NCBI RefSeq assembly: GCF_017591425.1
Contig: NW_024466459.1
Location: 7,874,001 to 7,938,000 of the forward strand
Direction: 5' to 3'
Source of the DNA: Ochotona curzoniae
Lineage: Eukaryota; Chordata; Mammalia; Lagomorpha; Ochotonidae
DNA: 64,000 bases
A model generated the notes under the pieces. The model saw only the letters and a list, made by a program, of their open reading frames with translations. It did no database searches and had not been told where the DNA came from. Within the stretch, counting starts at the first letter, position 1; each line of letters starts with the position of its first letter. Of the stretch, positions 32,490 through 43,559 are shown one piece after another. Position numbers and translations under genes: made by a program.

Positions 32490-33360
32490 GGGGAGAAGCT
32501 CCGCTCACAGCTCACTGGGCTGCCTGTTGAGGGGCCTGGGGTGAGAGGGTGGTACAGGGTGGTTTGGGGGTGTTTTACAGGTTTCCTTCAGCCAAGGTGA
32601 TTGGTTGGACTGTCTGCCCATCACAGTTGCTAAGCAACCTGAGGCCAGGTTTGGGGATTGCTAACCCAGGTTCATAGAAGGGGACACGGGTGTGCCAGGA
32701 GGTGAGGGAATGGGAGCCCAGGACAGGAGAACAGGGAAGCCTGGGCAGAGAGCTCGGTGAGGTGGGGTGGGGTGGGGGTGCTTCACCTTTAATGGAGAAT
32801 TCAGAGGTTGTGACTCAGGAAGCAGCGACAGACCTGCAGCCTAGCCTGGCTGGAAGGGCACAAGGGGCTGGAGGCAAACATCCATAGAGCCAGTTTGCCA
32901 ACGGGTCTAGAAGGTCCCTAGTATTGGTTAGGCCCTACTGCACCCCTGGGAGCCTCCTGGGGTGACCTTGAGGCTTGATCTCTGCCTTGCTGCCCTGTCT
33001 CCCCGAGCACAGGAAATGCAAGTTTAGTTGAATACTGGTGAGAGCAGGCCTTATTGGGAAAGCAGATGCAGCTGGGGGAGGAGAGGGAAGGAGCAGAGGC
33101 CGTTAGATAGGCCCATCTGAAGCCCTCTCCTACATGTAGCCTTGAGTGATGTCACAGGAGGCAACTGTGGCTTGGGACGCTCACCTCATAGCTGGCTTCT
33201 ACTTGCAACTGCTCCATTAGCAGGGACCCAAGGGAGACGCTGTAGTCCCCTCCCTGACACCCTGCAATAGGGAATCTTCCCAGTCCTCTGGGACTGCCTG
33301 GCTATGGAAGGACTGGGCTGGAAGTGACTTGGCCCAGAAGATCCCAGGAGACACCCTGAA
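32490..33360. other. Unique sequence, no gene seen
   Basis: Mixed GC, with a G-rich 'gaggtggggtggggtggggg' run near 32759-32778 and no repeat body or domain-bearing frame. Confidence 0.45.
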
Positions 33361-33362
33361 CT

Positions 33363-33382
33363 GGGGGTGGGAAGGGTGGGGG
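33363..33382 (+). other. G-quadruplex motif
   Basis: G5-T-G3-AA-G3-T-G5: four G-runs with loops of one or two bases in 20 bp, a strong predicted quadruplex. Confidence 0.8.
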
Positions 33383-33608
33383 CGTGGAGCAGGGTAACTG
33401 GGAGTGAGGGGAGAGCTACATTCAATCCTGGCACCCTCAGGTATGCTGTACCTACCCAGTGGCTGGCTTCGGGAACCTAACGCTACACTTAGACCCTTGT
33501 CCCAGCTTCCATCGTGAAGGGAAGCTATGGGTGAGGTGTGGCCAGCCCAGGGGCCTGAAGCCTGACCCCCGTGTGGACCTGTAAGAGGCAGGATACAGTG
33601 GAAATCCA

Positions 33609-33683
33609 CCTGGACAGTGAGCCAATAGATGGAAAATCTCTAACTCTGCCTTTCGAACACATAAATCTTAAGAAAAACAAATT
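33609..33683 (+). mobile_element. CSINE 3' end fragment, sense
   Basis: Only the tail is present: 'acctggacagtgagccaata', 'gatggaaaatctctaactct' and 'gcctttcgaacacataaatc', then 'ttaagaaaa'. A 5'-truncated copy. Confidence 0.75.
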
Positions 33684-33789
33684 AATCCTGAGAGCAAGGG
33701 AGAGTTGCCTACTACTGGGCAAGAAGATAACGGCTTGGCTTAGACTTTAGGAAGAACAATCCGGAAGCCTCTGGAAGGGCATGCTGGAT

Positions 33790-33915
33790 GCAGCAGTTCT
33801 CAAACTTGACCATATCAGAATCGTCCAAAGACCTTGTACAGAGTTCCTGATTCAGGTCTGGGCCAAGAGCTTTCTGTTCAGGTGCTGCTGCTGCCACAGG
33901 GCTGAGGACCAGAGT
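33790..33915 (+). mobile_element. MER5A-type hAT DNA transposon fragment
   Basis: 'gcagttctcaaacttgacca', 'tatcagaatcgtccaaagac', 'gagttcctgattcaggtctg', 'ggccaagagctttctgttca' and 'ggtgctgctgctgccacagg' follow the MER5A consensus order ('agtggttctcaaacttgact', then 'gcatcagaatcacctgg', then 'ctgattcagtaggtctgggg', then 'ggtgatgctgatgctgctgg'). Old non-autonomous element shared by placental mammals. Confidence 0.8.
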
Positions 33916-33919
33916 TAAG

Positions 33920-35850
33920 GGAGCGTCTGTCTGAGCTGGGTCTAGGAGGAGCTGGAAGCAGGGAGAACTGTGCAGAAAAAGGAGTAATGAGGGAAGGTTG
34001 AGGGGGTGGGCTGATGGGCCTGGCATGTCTCGGGGTGAGCTGTGCTAGATGTGGGTCATGGGTAGCCACATCACAAGACGATCCCAGGGGAGACAAACAG
34101 CAGGTGATGGGGAAGGCAAGGATACAGGAAATCGGAAATGGAACTCCATATGCGACTGAAATTCCAGCTGAGAGAGGCAGAAGCCAGTGGCTGGGGCCAA
34201 AGTCAGAATCCCAGCTGAGCTTCCTAAAGAGCGAGCAGTGTGCCAGGAGTGCCAAACTGCTCTGCCTTCAGCCAGCCTCTGTCCTGACAGGCCTGGATTT
34301 GAAGGTCAGTGCTACGCGAAGGCTGTGAAGATGTGGGAGGGAGAACGTGAAGGCCCTGTGGGCAAGGAGGTGCCAGCTCTGGGAGCTGCCCTGCTGCGGG
34401 CCCCCAACACAGCCTCGCTCCAAGACCAGAGCTGTAGGGACATGGGCTCTAATGAGACCAGCCATAAAGTCCCAAGGTCCCATTGACACCTGCTGCCTAC
34501 AAGGATGGAGAATCTGGGCTCAACCTGGGCCAGAGCTGTGGGATTTCTCTGGCCTCTAAAGTGGCCCAGGATCGATTGGGCCAGGAAGAGGTGCCATGAG
34601 CTGTTGAGAGAGCGAGCACTCCAACAGTTCCCCAGGGCTTTGGACACCTGTCAGCTGCTGCCGGTCTTCCTGCAGCTATGTCCCTATTGGTTCTCTTCTG
34701 TGACCTTGCCAACTTGATTCACCCAGAGCTTGGTTTAAAGGGCATGGGGCATTGGTGCTGCAAGGAAAGCTGGCAGCTAGGCTTTCCCCACCCTACCGGG
34801 TGAACTGCTCCATCTCCATTGGCCAGACTGGCCTGCATAGTATGTGTCTGGTGGCACTTGGGTACCACATGAGAGCGTGGTCCTCAGCTTCTGCCCGTCT
34901 TGGGCCCTGCACCCTCACCTGGAATGAACTGCTCTCCCAGGAACTCGTATGTCAGAGGTGGAGTCTCTGGGGTTGGCTGCCCAACTGGCCCTCTACTGAA
35001 TGTGTCTGCCCTGTGCTTGTGCCCCCAGGTACCCAGGGTCTGAGGCCTGAGTTCTCATGTCCATGCTTTCCTAACCTGTATCCCTTGTGTCCCTTCTGGG
35101 ATTTGCGTCCCTGCACCCGAGGTCACACCTCCCCATATGCAGCAGTCCGCTCTGAATGTGGCAGGTACCAGCACCACTGACACTGGCTTCCCCCAACACT
35201 GCTCGCCATGGGCAGCCAGGGCTACAGTCGGGAAGGAAGTCTGTAGTATGGGAATGGGTAGCAGGGATCTGGGAACCCCAAAACCCTCCTGAAGGGCTTC
35301 AAGCGGGAAGTGCTTCAAGCCAGGTTTCACTGGCTTATGTGGTCAGAACCCCACAATGGCTGCCTCAGTTGCTGGAATTCAAGCAATTTTCCCCCAATTA
35401 AGCAATGGTCTTGGAGCTCTATTTCCATTGCCAGGCTTTTTTTTTTTTAATGTACGAAGTGGGGAGCAGAGAGGAGGGTGGCGTCATGTTTAGGAAGGGC
35501 CGGATATAGAAACAGCCTCGCCATGAGCTCCCTGGTGTGTGAGGGTGGTGGCAGTGCAGGCGGCTGCTGGTAGGGAAGGTGTGTGCCAGACCGCACAGCT
35601 GGCCCCAGCAGCGGCCGGCCTGGGGAGCCAAGCACGCCCATGGCAGCCGACAGGGAGGAGGAGGACTGGGTCCTCCAGGGCCAGAGGGCGGAGGCTGGGC
35701 ATCAGGGTGGGGCAGAACCCAAGTCAAGCAGGCGTGCCCTCCAGAATTGAAAGAGAAATGGGAATTGGCATCTCTTGGGAAGAATACAGCTGGCCCTCTC
35801 CAACAGCCCTGTCTGGCACATAGGCTCGCCCATCTCCCCTTAAAGATATC
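33920..35850. other. Unique sequence, no gene seen
   Basis: About 1.9 kb without a recognisable recent repeat apart from T10 at 35438-35448. Frames such as 34187-34486 and 34752-35180 lack domains. The stretch 35520-35700 is GC-rich with several CpGs but too short to call a CpG island. Confidence 0.45.
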
Positions 35851-35856
35851 ACTGAG

Positions 35857-36158
35857 GGGATTGGCATGATGTCTCAATTGCTAATCCTCCCCTGTAAGTG
35901 CTGGCATTTCATACGGGCACTGGTTCGTGTCTCACTGTTGCACTTCTTATCCAGCTCCCTGCTTGTGGCCCGGGAAAGCAGTAGAGGTTTACCCAAAGCC
36001 TTGGCACCCTATACCCACGTGGGAGGCCCGGAAGAAGCTCCTGGCTTTGGGTCGGCGCAGTTCTGGTTGTTGTGGTCATTTTGAGAGTGAACTAGCAGAT
36101 GGAAGATCTCTTTTCTTTAAACTTGCTTTTCCAATAAAAATAATTCAATTTAAAAAAA
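35857..36158 (+). mobile_element. Lagomorph CSINE, full length, sense
   Basis: 'taagtgctggcatttcatac', 'gggcactggttcgtgtctca', 'gcccgggaaagcagtagagg', 'tgggaggcccggaagaagct', 'cctggctttgggtcggcgca', 'gcttttccaataaaaataat', then an A-rich tail. The 'ttccaataaaaataa' tail fits the pika-like form. Another SINE follows within 15 bp. Confidence 0.93.
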
Positions 36159-36169
36159 GACTTAGCTTT

Positions 36170-36442
36170 AGGGTGGGGGAACATGTTGTAGCTGCTCGGG
36201 TGAAGCTACCGCCTGCTACACCAGCATCCCATAGGAGCTTGGGTTCAAGTCCCAGCTGTTCCATTCCAGCTCCCTGTGAATGCACCTTGGGCTGCAGCAG
36301 AAGGCCCAGTGCTCCCCCCACACGGGAGACCAGATGGAGTCCTGGGCTCCTGGCTTTGGTGTTTGTGATGGAAGATCTCGGGCTGTCATTCCCTCTCTGT
36401 AACTGCTTTTCAAATGAGTCATAAATAAATCTTTTTTAAAAG
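36170..36442 (+). mobile_element. Lagomorph CSINE, sense, second of a tandem pair
   Basis: 'agctaccgcctgctacacca', 'gcatcccataggagcttggg', 'ttcaagtcccagctgttcca', 'gaagatctcgggctgtcatt' and 'gtcataaataaatctttttt'. It carries an RNA polymerase III B-box-like 'gggttcaagtccc'. Inserted at or beside the A-tail of the previous copy. Confidence 0.88.
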
Positions 36443-36449
36443 GAGAGCA

Positions 36450-37085
36450 AGATTTCACAGGGTAGGCAGGAGTAGTTACAGGCATATTTCTCTACACTGG
36501 CAGACAATCGGCAGGGGTCCCCCTGCTTTCCCATTGGGAAACATTGGCAGGGATTTTGGCCCTTTGTCCAGCATCAAGGTCAGCTCTCACCTGCTGGGGA
36601 CCAGGCAGGTGGACATGAGCAAGACAGACTGTGCAGGCTGTTGGGGGTTGGGCCCGGGGAAGGAGCCCCTGGCCCACCGTTGCCAGGAATGGGCGGTGTC
36701 ACAGAGCCTCCCACCACCCTCCCCTAACCCAGCTCCCCAGGCAGGGTCTGGGGCTCAGTGGGTAAAGGCTGCCAGGAGTGACAGTCTTCATTTATTCCCC
36801 AGAAGTGCAGCCGAAGCTGCTTCAAAGGAAAGGCCAGTGCTTGTAGAGCCCATAAAGAGTGTTTCGTTTTTATGCAGTGGGAAGCTGGGGAATTAATTCC
36901 CAGCGGACAGAGGTCACGCGACGGGAACGGAGTATGAAACGGGTGCAAAGACAATGTTTGGGGAGGCAGAGAGGCCGCCGGGCCCAGAAGGCTAAGTGTA
37001 GCCGGGAGAGGGGAGGGCAGGCTGGCCGTGGGCGGCAGAACCTGATCCGAGGGCCTTTGGTACAGGGCTTTGAAGAACCAATCCT
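36450..37085. other. Unique sequence, no gene seen
   Basis: GC-rich, with one AT-rich patch ('ctggggaattaattcccagc', 36883-36902) that is an almost perfect palindrome centred on AATT. No gene. Confidence 0.45.
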
Positions 37086-37094
37086 TCAGTGTCA

Positions 37095-37185
37095 GTTTCA
37101 TCAGGCCACAATTTATTTGGCATCTACTGTGTGCCAGGTCCTGGTTAGACATCAACAATGAGGAACCCAATACAGTCCCCCCGCC
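37095..37185 (+). mobile_element. MIR/L2-like fragment
   Basis: 'caggccacaatttatttggc', 'atctactgtgtgccaggtcc' and 'atcaacaatgaggaaccca' follow the common 'tttattgagcacctactgtg' then 'tgccaggcact' pattern of ancient mammalian repeats. Confidence 0.5.
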
Positions 37186-38934
37186 AAAGCTGTCCCTGAC
37201 CTTGGGGGTTGCCAGGCATGAGGCTGGCTGGGACTGACCTGGCACCCAGAAGGAAGCCTGGGACCTGCCAGTCTCCATGGCTAGTTGTCCACTCTGCCAG
37301 AGGGGTGAAACATCTCATCACTGCCTCCTGGTCATTGGCTAGTAAAGAATCATCCTAGCGGCTGCCTCAGACGGTGTCAGGCAGGTGTGACAGCAGCCTA
37401 GAGGGCACACCTTGGCAGTGGATGCTGGAGGTCCATGGAGGGTCCTGAACAACTTTGGGAGTGCCCCCATGCCCTGATGCTATATGGTGGGCAGGCATGG
37501 CAGGGAGCCAGGTGAGAGCCCCTGTTGGCTGCTGCCCAGTTCACTGCAGGTGCTAGATCTGGAGGGGAGGATGGTGTGGGTGTCCTGGTGAAGGCAACAG
37601 TCCCCCAGCTTCAGAAGAGACCGCGCCAACCCAGCAGAATGCACAGGGTGAGTGGAGGGGGGAGAACAACCAGAAGCTTCTGGAACTCACAAGAGGGCAG
37701 CCTCAGAGAAGCCCAACTCCAACCACATGTGGAGCTGTGGCTTCCTTACGAAAGGAAGATGGACACAGGTGCGGCGGCTTTCAAGAGCGTGTTTGTCTGC
37801 TGATGAAAGATGCTCGCCTCTCAACACAGTAAAATATAAAAGGGTTCCCCGCACTGTCCGTTGCCATCTCTCCCACACCAAATTCTTTAAATCTGGCATG
37901 CATTGTCCTCCTGGGGTCCGTCGCCTGAGTGAGGTCTAAGTGCCCACAAGCCACATGGGGCTGCCGGTGGCCTGCCGGACCAGACCGCCCCAGGATCAGA
38001 GACCTACGTGAACCTGTCCACTCCCTAAGCTAGGGGTGCATCTGTCTCCTGTGGCATGGTTGAGCGTGCTCTCAGAGCGGACACACCCATCTGCAGACAC
38101 CGGCCGAGCCCTCTTGGCAGGTCAAGTTGTGTCTCATGGCAGCGTTCTAGAAGAGATGGAAAACTTGGGGAGGTTTTTTAGGAATTGGCAATATGGAGGT
38201 GGGCAGGTGCTGTCTGGCATCGCCATGCAGCCAGTCCCAGATGGTGGAAAATCCTCCCTTTACGCCTGGCCTGGCTGCTGCAGACAGGCCAAGGCCCAGG
38301 TCTCGGGCTCCACCCCTGGAGAGGGAAGCCTGTGTGTGACCTCATCGCTGGGCTGCTAGCCAATGACATCACTGGGAGGGAGGGCGGGGAGCCAGGCCCA
38401 GAAAGTTATTTCTGGAAAAGGCTGGCGGCCAGGCGCAGCTCCTGAGCGGTTTCAGATGTGGTTGGGATAAAGCCGCCAGCTGGCCCTGGTGGGGCTGCCA
38501 AGGGCTGGGCACGTGGATGAGGCAGAAAGGAGCCTGAGAAGGGAGGCAGCTGATGGGCAGAGCAGAGGGCTCCCCTGCCCTGCGGGGATCACAGGGGGGT
38601 GCCTGTGTGGGTGTCTGCTTCCTGTTTGCGCATCCAGTGCCAGCCACCCTAGCTGCCTGGGAGCTTTGGGTTCCTGCAGCCTGAGTGTGTGCCCAATGGG
38701 CAAGCAAGCAGATGTCTACGTGTGTTTGTGTGTGGGGAGTGTTTCTGTGGTGGTGGCTCCCCTGCCCTGCGGCTGCTCCATGCTCTACTTCCTTGTGTGT
38801 ATGTGTGCCTTGAATGATCACACGTGTGGTGATGCTGAGAACAGAGACATGCTCCTTGTGTGTGTGTAGGGAGGTGGAGGCGGGTAAGAGTGCGTGTGGA
38901 AGCCAGAAAATAAGAGGCGAGGAGGCGAGGGGGA

Positions 38935-39140
38935 GAGAAATCACTGGAGGAAGTTGGGAAATATAATTTCAGTGGAAGATACAGAGGCACTTATAGAAGC
39001 TTCAACGAAACTAGACAAACCTCTCAAGCCATTTATCAAAAATGCCCGCAGCTCTGCTGCCTGAGCAGGTGCAACTAGAATAAAATATTGAGCAGGTCCA
39101 GGGATTGTGGGGCTGCAGGAGCCCAATAAATAAGAAGTGA
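38935..39140. other. Candidate conserved noncoding element
   Basis: 'ggaaatataatttcagtgga', 'acttatagaagcttcaacga', 'aactagacaaacctctcaag', 'ccatttatcaaaaatgcccg', 'gaataaaatattgagcaggt' and 'cccaataaataagaagtgac'. AT-rich and repeat-free within GC-rich flanks. Confidence 0.4.
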
Positions 39141-39254
39141 CTGAGACACCAGTCCTCATCCTGATGGCTTTGCTCCAGCCCACCTGTCCACCCATCACGG
39201 CCTGGGAGCTCCCAGGGGACACGGCTGGAGCCAGGCTGGTGGGAACCCCAGCAC

Positions 39255-39305
39255 CCCTGCTGTCCGGTGACGGTCATTCCCTGGGCCCACCGCCGGACAG
39301 CAGGG
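39255..39305. repeat. Perfect 13-bp inverted repeat
   Basis: CCCTGCTGTCCGG at 39255-39267 is matched exactly by its reverse complement CCGGACAGCAGGG at 39293-39305, separated by 25 bp. It could form a GC-rich cruciform or RNA stem. No other evidence of an RNA gene. Confidence 0.9.
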
Positions 39306-39309
39306 TGTG

Positions 39310-40430
39310 AAGGGGTGCAGTGGTAACCTGGACCCCAACAGTGCCACCAGCTGAAATCTCTCCCCACCCCACTCCCACATCTAGATAACATGGATCTCCC
39401 CCCCCTTGCTGTGTGTGGGGAGGGAGTGGCTGAAGGGATGGACATAGTTACACCTGGGAACTTTTGAAACTTGCCTCACATCACCCACTCCCCAGCTTCC
39501 CCCCACCCCCAAAAAGTGGTGAATTTTGCTTAATGCCCCTGTAGGATGGACTGGAAGAGGTCTCGATTCCTTTTTTTACCCCCGAGTTCCTAACAAGGTA
39601 AGGGGCCCGCCCCTAGCACAGACGGGCTCCTGCCCCCAGCCTATCTGTTGGTCTCCTCCCACCTCCCCACTCGCCCATCCTGCTGTGTCAATGATACAAG
39701 CCTGGACTGTTGGGTCTTGATGTGAGAAGCTAACAGTGGAAGAAGGGGCCCGAAGGCTGTGGGGATTCCATACTTGCTCAGCTGTGATCCAGGGCTGGGG
39801 ACGGGGATAGGAGCTGTTGAGGGCGCTCCCCTAGACACTGAGCTGAGCATGTGGAATGCAGGAAAGTAGATTCGCTCTCAGCAGGCAAGAGACAAAGGTT
39901 TGAGGGAGCAGCATGCACCCTGGGCTGCCCCAGGCTCTGCAGGAGCAGCCTGAGGTCACACCACCCACCCCTTGCTGATGCGAGCCCCGCTTTTCTAGAA
40001 TGTTCTTGGAAAAGCACATGCCCTGTCCACACATTGCTGCTCATTCTGCCTGAATTTTGCCTACCCCCAAACCTGCAGCCTGTCCCCCACTTCCTGGCCT
40101 CAGCCCCCGGGAGCTCTGCAGCAGCTGGCTCAGCCAAGAGGCTCTCGCTCCCTTGAACCTGTTTTCTGCGTCCTCGGGAGGCCCCTCTCGGGATCCCCGG
40201 GAGGTGCGTGGGCCTGGAGTGGGCATTGCAGCCTCAGGCCAGCCGCTGCCCGCAGCTCCTCACTACCCTCATCCTGGCAAAGGACGGAGTGGCAACAGCA
40301 CAGAGAACTCCCTGCCTGACATCACGCTGGGATTTTAGTGGCAGTTACATCCTGGCACAGTGACAGTATGAGATATTGGGGAAGCAGCACCCTGAAACTC
40401 AGGGCTGTTACTGTTCAAAAAATGAAAGCT
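39310..40430. other. Unique sequence, no gene seen
   Basis: GC-rich with C-runs ('tccccccccc' types near 39395 and 39500). Frames are short and overlapping. No domain. Confidence 0.45.
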
Positions 40431-40434
40431 TGAA

Positions 40435-40660
40435 ATCTTGCATTGACTAGTTCACTCTCCAGATGACCACAATGGCCAGGACTGGACCAGGCTCAAGCCA
40501 TGATGGAGATTTCTACAGGGGCCTGAGCACCTGGCCAGTCTTCTGCTTTCCTAGGCACATAAGCAGAGAGTGGGATCAGACCTGGAGCAGCTGAAAATAT
40601 GACCTGGCATCAGGTAACCTAGGCAGCAGCTTAAGTTGCAGTGTCACAGTGCCCGCCCCG
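40435..40660 (-). mobile_element. CSINE, antisense, diverged
   Basis: 'cattgactagttcactctcc', 'agatgaccacaatggccagg', 'agcagagagtgggatcagac' and 'agcttaagttgcagtgtcac', then 'agtgcccgcccc'. Strongly diverged, with the A-tail segment reduced. Confidence 0.8.
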
Positions 40661-40664
40661 ACTC

Positions 40665-42015
40665 AGGGCTGCCGCGTGTCTGGCCCTGGACCCCTTTCCT
40701 GTCCGTGTTCCTCTTCCGCCCTGTCTCCAAGCAGCCATAAGTGTGGGAGAGGGTGGCGAGTCAGCAAAGGACAACCTTCCCAGCACACTCGCCCCTCTGT
40801 CTTTGTTCCCTCTTCCTCCAGATTTCCAGTCACTTTTCCTGGGGTGCAGTGCCTCATGGGATCCAAACGACAACAAGGCACAGTGCCAAGTGGGAAGACC
40901 TGGGCCCTGGCCCATTATCTGCTTCCCAGCCGCCTGTCTCCCTGACTCCTTTCAAATGCTGACATCTGGGCTCCAGCCCTGGGCTGAGGACTGGAGCGGC
41001 AAGGGGCTGCGCCACCGGCTTCCAAGAAGGGGCCTGGCCAGGCTCGTACCTGCCCCTAGCCTTGTGGAAGGAGGCACAGGTGATGCTGGTGCTGACCCAT
41101 CCAGTGCCCGGCGCTCCATGGCTGTGTCTACTGTTCTTTTCACTCTGCAATTAGGGAAACTGAGGCTGGGAAAGGCTGTGTGACTTGCTGGTGCCCGCCA
41201 ATAGCACATGACAGATCCTGGCGCCAAGCCTAGCTGTGAAAGGTTCTGAATCCGCTGTTCCCGCCCAGGGGCTTATCTCTTCGACAGGAAGTGGTTTAAG
41301 GCAGAATGAGCCAAAAGCCAGCGGAGTAATTAGCTCTCCCAGCCAGACCCGGGAGCGGAATCTTAGGTGGAGTGTGCAGAGAGGACCCGGCCCCATCGGT
41401 GTGAGACTTTCCTGTTTGTGCTCTTACAAGTCCTGCAACCCAGGACCCCTCAGTCCCCAGCGAACAGACAGCAGCAGGGGTGTGGGTGCCACAGGGGGTG
41501 TGCTGGGTACGTCCCCTGCCCTGTGCCGTTCAAGGTCATTCCAAGTTCAGGTCAGCGAGTAGAATGGGGTCTGTCCGCAGGGGCTCTTGCAGTGGGCATG
41601 TGTGCGATTCCAGGGGTCTTCTTGACCACCTGCTTTCTCTAAGAATGATGCCTCACCACCCCCTCCACTCCCACCCACACCCCAGGCCTTTGGCACGCTT
41701 GCACTGGGAGCTAAGCATGCCCCGGGCCCCTGACACTGGCCCAGGCCACTTCTCAGCCTGATTTCCCCGCAGGCAGTGAATGAGAAGAGGCCGGTCATTT
41801 TTCTCAGCCTCTTTCATTTTCGGCACTCTCCACATCCCGGAAGTCGGGTCAGAATGAGGTCCTGGAGGCTGGGGCAGGGGCAGTGCAGGAGGGTGGGAGA
41901 TGGGGTCAGGCACCCCACATTGCCCAACAGAGACAGGGCACTGAGGCCATCCAGGGTCCTACCAGCTAAAAACACGGAAGCAAAAGAGGAAAAGGAGAAA
42001 GGCAAAACTTCTGGT
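40665..42015. other. Unique sequence with one MIR remnant
   Basis: GC-rich, no recent SINE. A MIR-like piece lies at 41138-41212. Overlapping frames (40641-41183 and others) lack a domain. 41280-41350 has 'ggagtaattagctctcccag' and may be a small conserved island. Confidence 0.45.
41138..41212 (+). mobile_element. MIR fragment
   Basis: 'ctgcaattagggaaactgag', 'gctgggaaaggctgtgtgac' and 'ttgctggtgcccgccaat' match the MIR core 'gaggaaactgaggctcagag' then 'aggttaagtgacttgccc'. Confidence 0.6.
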
Positions 42016-42480
42016 TAAAGAAAAAAAAAAAGTTCAATCAGATTTGTAAAGGGCACAATTTACAAATCCGTCACATATTTTACTAGGCTAGGATTTACGG
42101 ATTAGCCTGTAATACTTAGGCAGCTTTTTGTAATAAAACCTTGAGCCGAGGCAGCCTTGGGGAAGCGATGAGGAGGAAGGATCCTTCTCTATCTTGCTTT
42201 CATTTTCCCAGCGTTTTTTTTTTGGATCCAGGCAGCCCATTAATCTGTGCTTTATCTGCCTATGGAGAAGGATTGAGCTCTTTATTGGATTTTTGTCAAG
42301 AATAAATGATTTAGTTTGGGATATTGTGGAAACGATTTTTGTGATATTACACCATCTAATAAATGAAACAGCAGGGATCAATTCCTTTCTTGCGATGTGT
42401 TCAACAGGCAGGGTGAAATACGCCCCACAATTATTTGGTATTGCACTCGGTAGATGTTTACGACCAAGTGTGACCGCATG
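42016..42480. other. Candidate conserved noncoding element (strongest)
   Basis: About 460 bp of AT-rich, repeat-free sequence in GC-rich DNA. It has nested inverted repeats (listed separately), a GGATTA OTX/PITX-type core at 42099-42104, 'ggcagcccattaatctgtgc', 'ctttattggatttttgtcaa', 'gaataaatgatttagtttgg', 'gatattacaccatctaataa', 'atgaaacagcagggatcaat' and 'cccacaattatttggtattg'. The density of ATTA/TAAT, TGAAACAG and GGATTA cores, and the length, are typical of deeply conserved developmental enhancers. The open frames crossing it (42088-42507 minus, 42194-42529 plus) share no known domain. Conservation is inferred, not seen. Confidence 0.55.
42041..42068. repeat. Perfect 10-bp inverted repeat, 8-nt loop
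   Basis: GATTTGTAAA at 42041-42050 is followed after 8 bases (GGGCACAA) by its exact reverse complement TTTACAAATC at 42059-42068. Further overlapping inverted pairs follow: AATCCGT (42065-42071) with ACGGATT (42097-42103), and AGGCTA (42085-42090) with TAGCCT (42103-42108). Confidence 0.95.
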
Positions 42481-42529
42481 TATGTGGGTCTGTCCAGGTG
42501 TGGGCACCTATCCTGGACCAGATCTCTGA

Positions 42530-43510
42530 ACCCCAAAGTCTAGAAATGGGGGTTGGGAGGGCTGTGGCAGCCAGTTGGAAATGCAGGTCAAGTTCAAGTT
42601 CGCATCACAGCTGAGGGCTGGGGGGCAGGAATCAGGCCTGAGGGTAAAGGGGGGAGATTGCATTTACCAAGGCTCTAGCATGCATGGTGGCCATCAGTAC
42701 CACAGTGGGCCTGGCTGTGGGGGGACATGGGGTCCTGCCCTTCCTGTCTGTCTCCCGCCCTCGCTCTAGGACCAGGATCTCAAAGGAAAATGTCTGACAC
42801 TCTTGGAAGTGGGAGCTGGCTCCCTGCCCAGCTCAGCTTCTGAGGCTTCATAGTCCTGCAGGTTCACAAATGTTTATGGTGGGATGATGGCCCAGGTGCC
42901 TGGTTGACTCCTGGCAGAGACCCAGGACAGGGACTAGCTGGGCATCCAAGGCTTGTGCTCTGGGCAGCGACATCTTGGCTCAGATGATCCGAAGGGAAAC
43001 AACCTCCTGACACAACCTCCTGACACACACTGCACCACCGTGGACTTGCACACTCCGCTTCCACGAAGCGCTTAGCGAGCACGCACTGAGGGCTCTGTAT
43101 GCCAGGGCTGCAGGAGGCGGCAGAGGTTGTCCCCAGGCGTTTGCACCCTGCCTCGCAGCAGGTGCTGTGCGCCTGCAGACCGAGACTGAGGGACACTGCA
43201 GCTCCCTGCCTCAGCTCGCACATAGGCTACTTCTGTGCTCTTGCCATTCCCTTCACCCGCTGTGTTTTCTGGATCAGAACCACACATCCTGGAACTCGGT
43301 GCTCCTGGGAAAGGAATGCCGAGTGGGTTGGCATCTTCTGCCCCGAGTGCATTTGAAAACAGCTCTCCAATTCCAACCCCTTGTAAGAAAGTCAGTTGTG
43401 CTGAGAGGCCCGGTGTCACCAGCGTGAGGATGCTCGGGGCAGAAGCAAGGTGTGGTCCAGCCAGGAGGCAACATGGAGTCAGGCTGGGATTCCTGTGGCA
43501 CCGTTTGCCC
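42530..43510. other. Unique sequence, no gene seen
   Basis: GC-moderate. A near-duplicate 'aacctcctgacacaacctcctgacacac' lies around 43000-43027 (a 14-bp unit twice). Frames 43072-43554 on both strands are not supported. Confidence 0.45.
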
Positions 43511-43516
43511 CCTTGC

Positions 43517-43528
43517 CCACTAGGGGGC
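43517..43528 (+). promoter_or_regulatory. CTCF core motif, plus orientation
   Basis: CCACTAGGGGGC matches the CTCF core CCASYAGRKGGC at every position. The identical 12-mer occurs at 60799. Occupancy and looping cannot be judged from sequence. Confidence 0.6.
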
Positions 43529-43559
43529 ATTGAGGAGACAGGGTCTCCTGACACCTGCT

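Noticed and set aside
36170..36442. SINE heads with Pol III boxes considered as tRNA genes
   Set aside because: The A/B-box-like motifs belong to SINE bodies; no cloverleaf with acceptor stem can be drawn.
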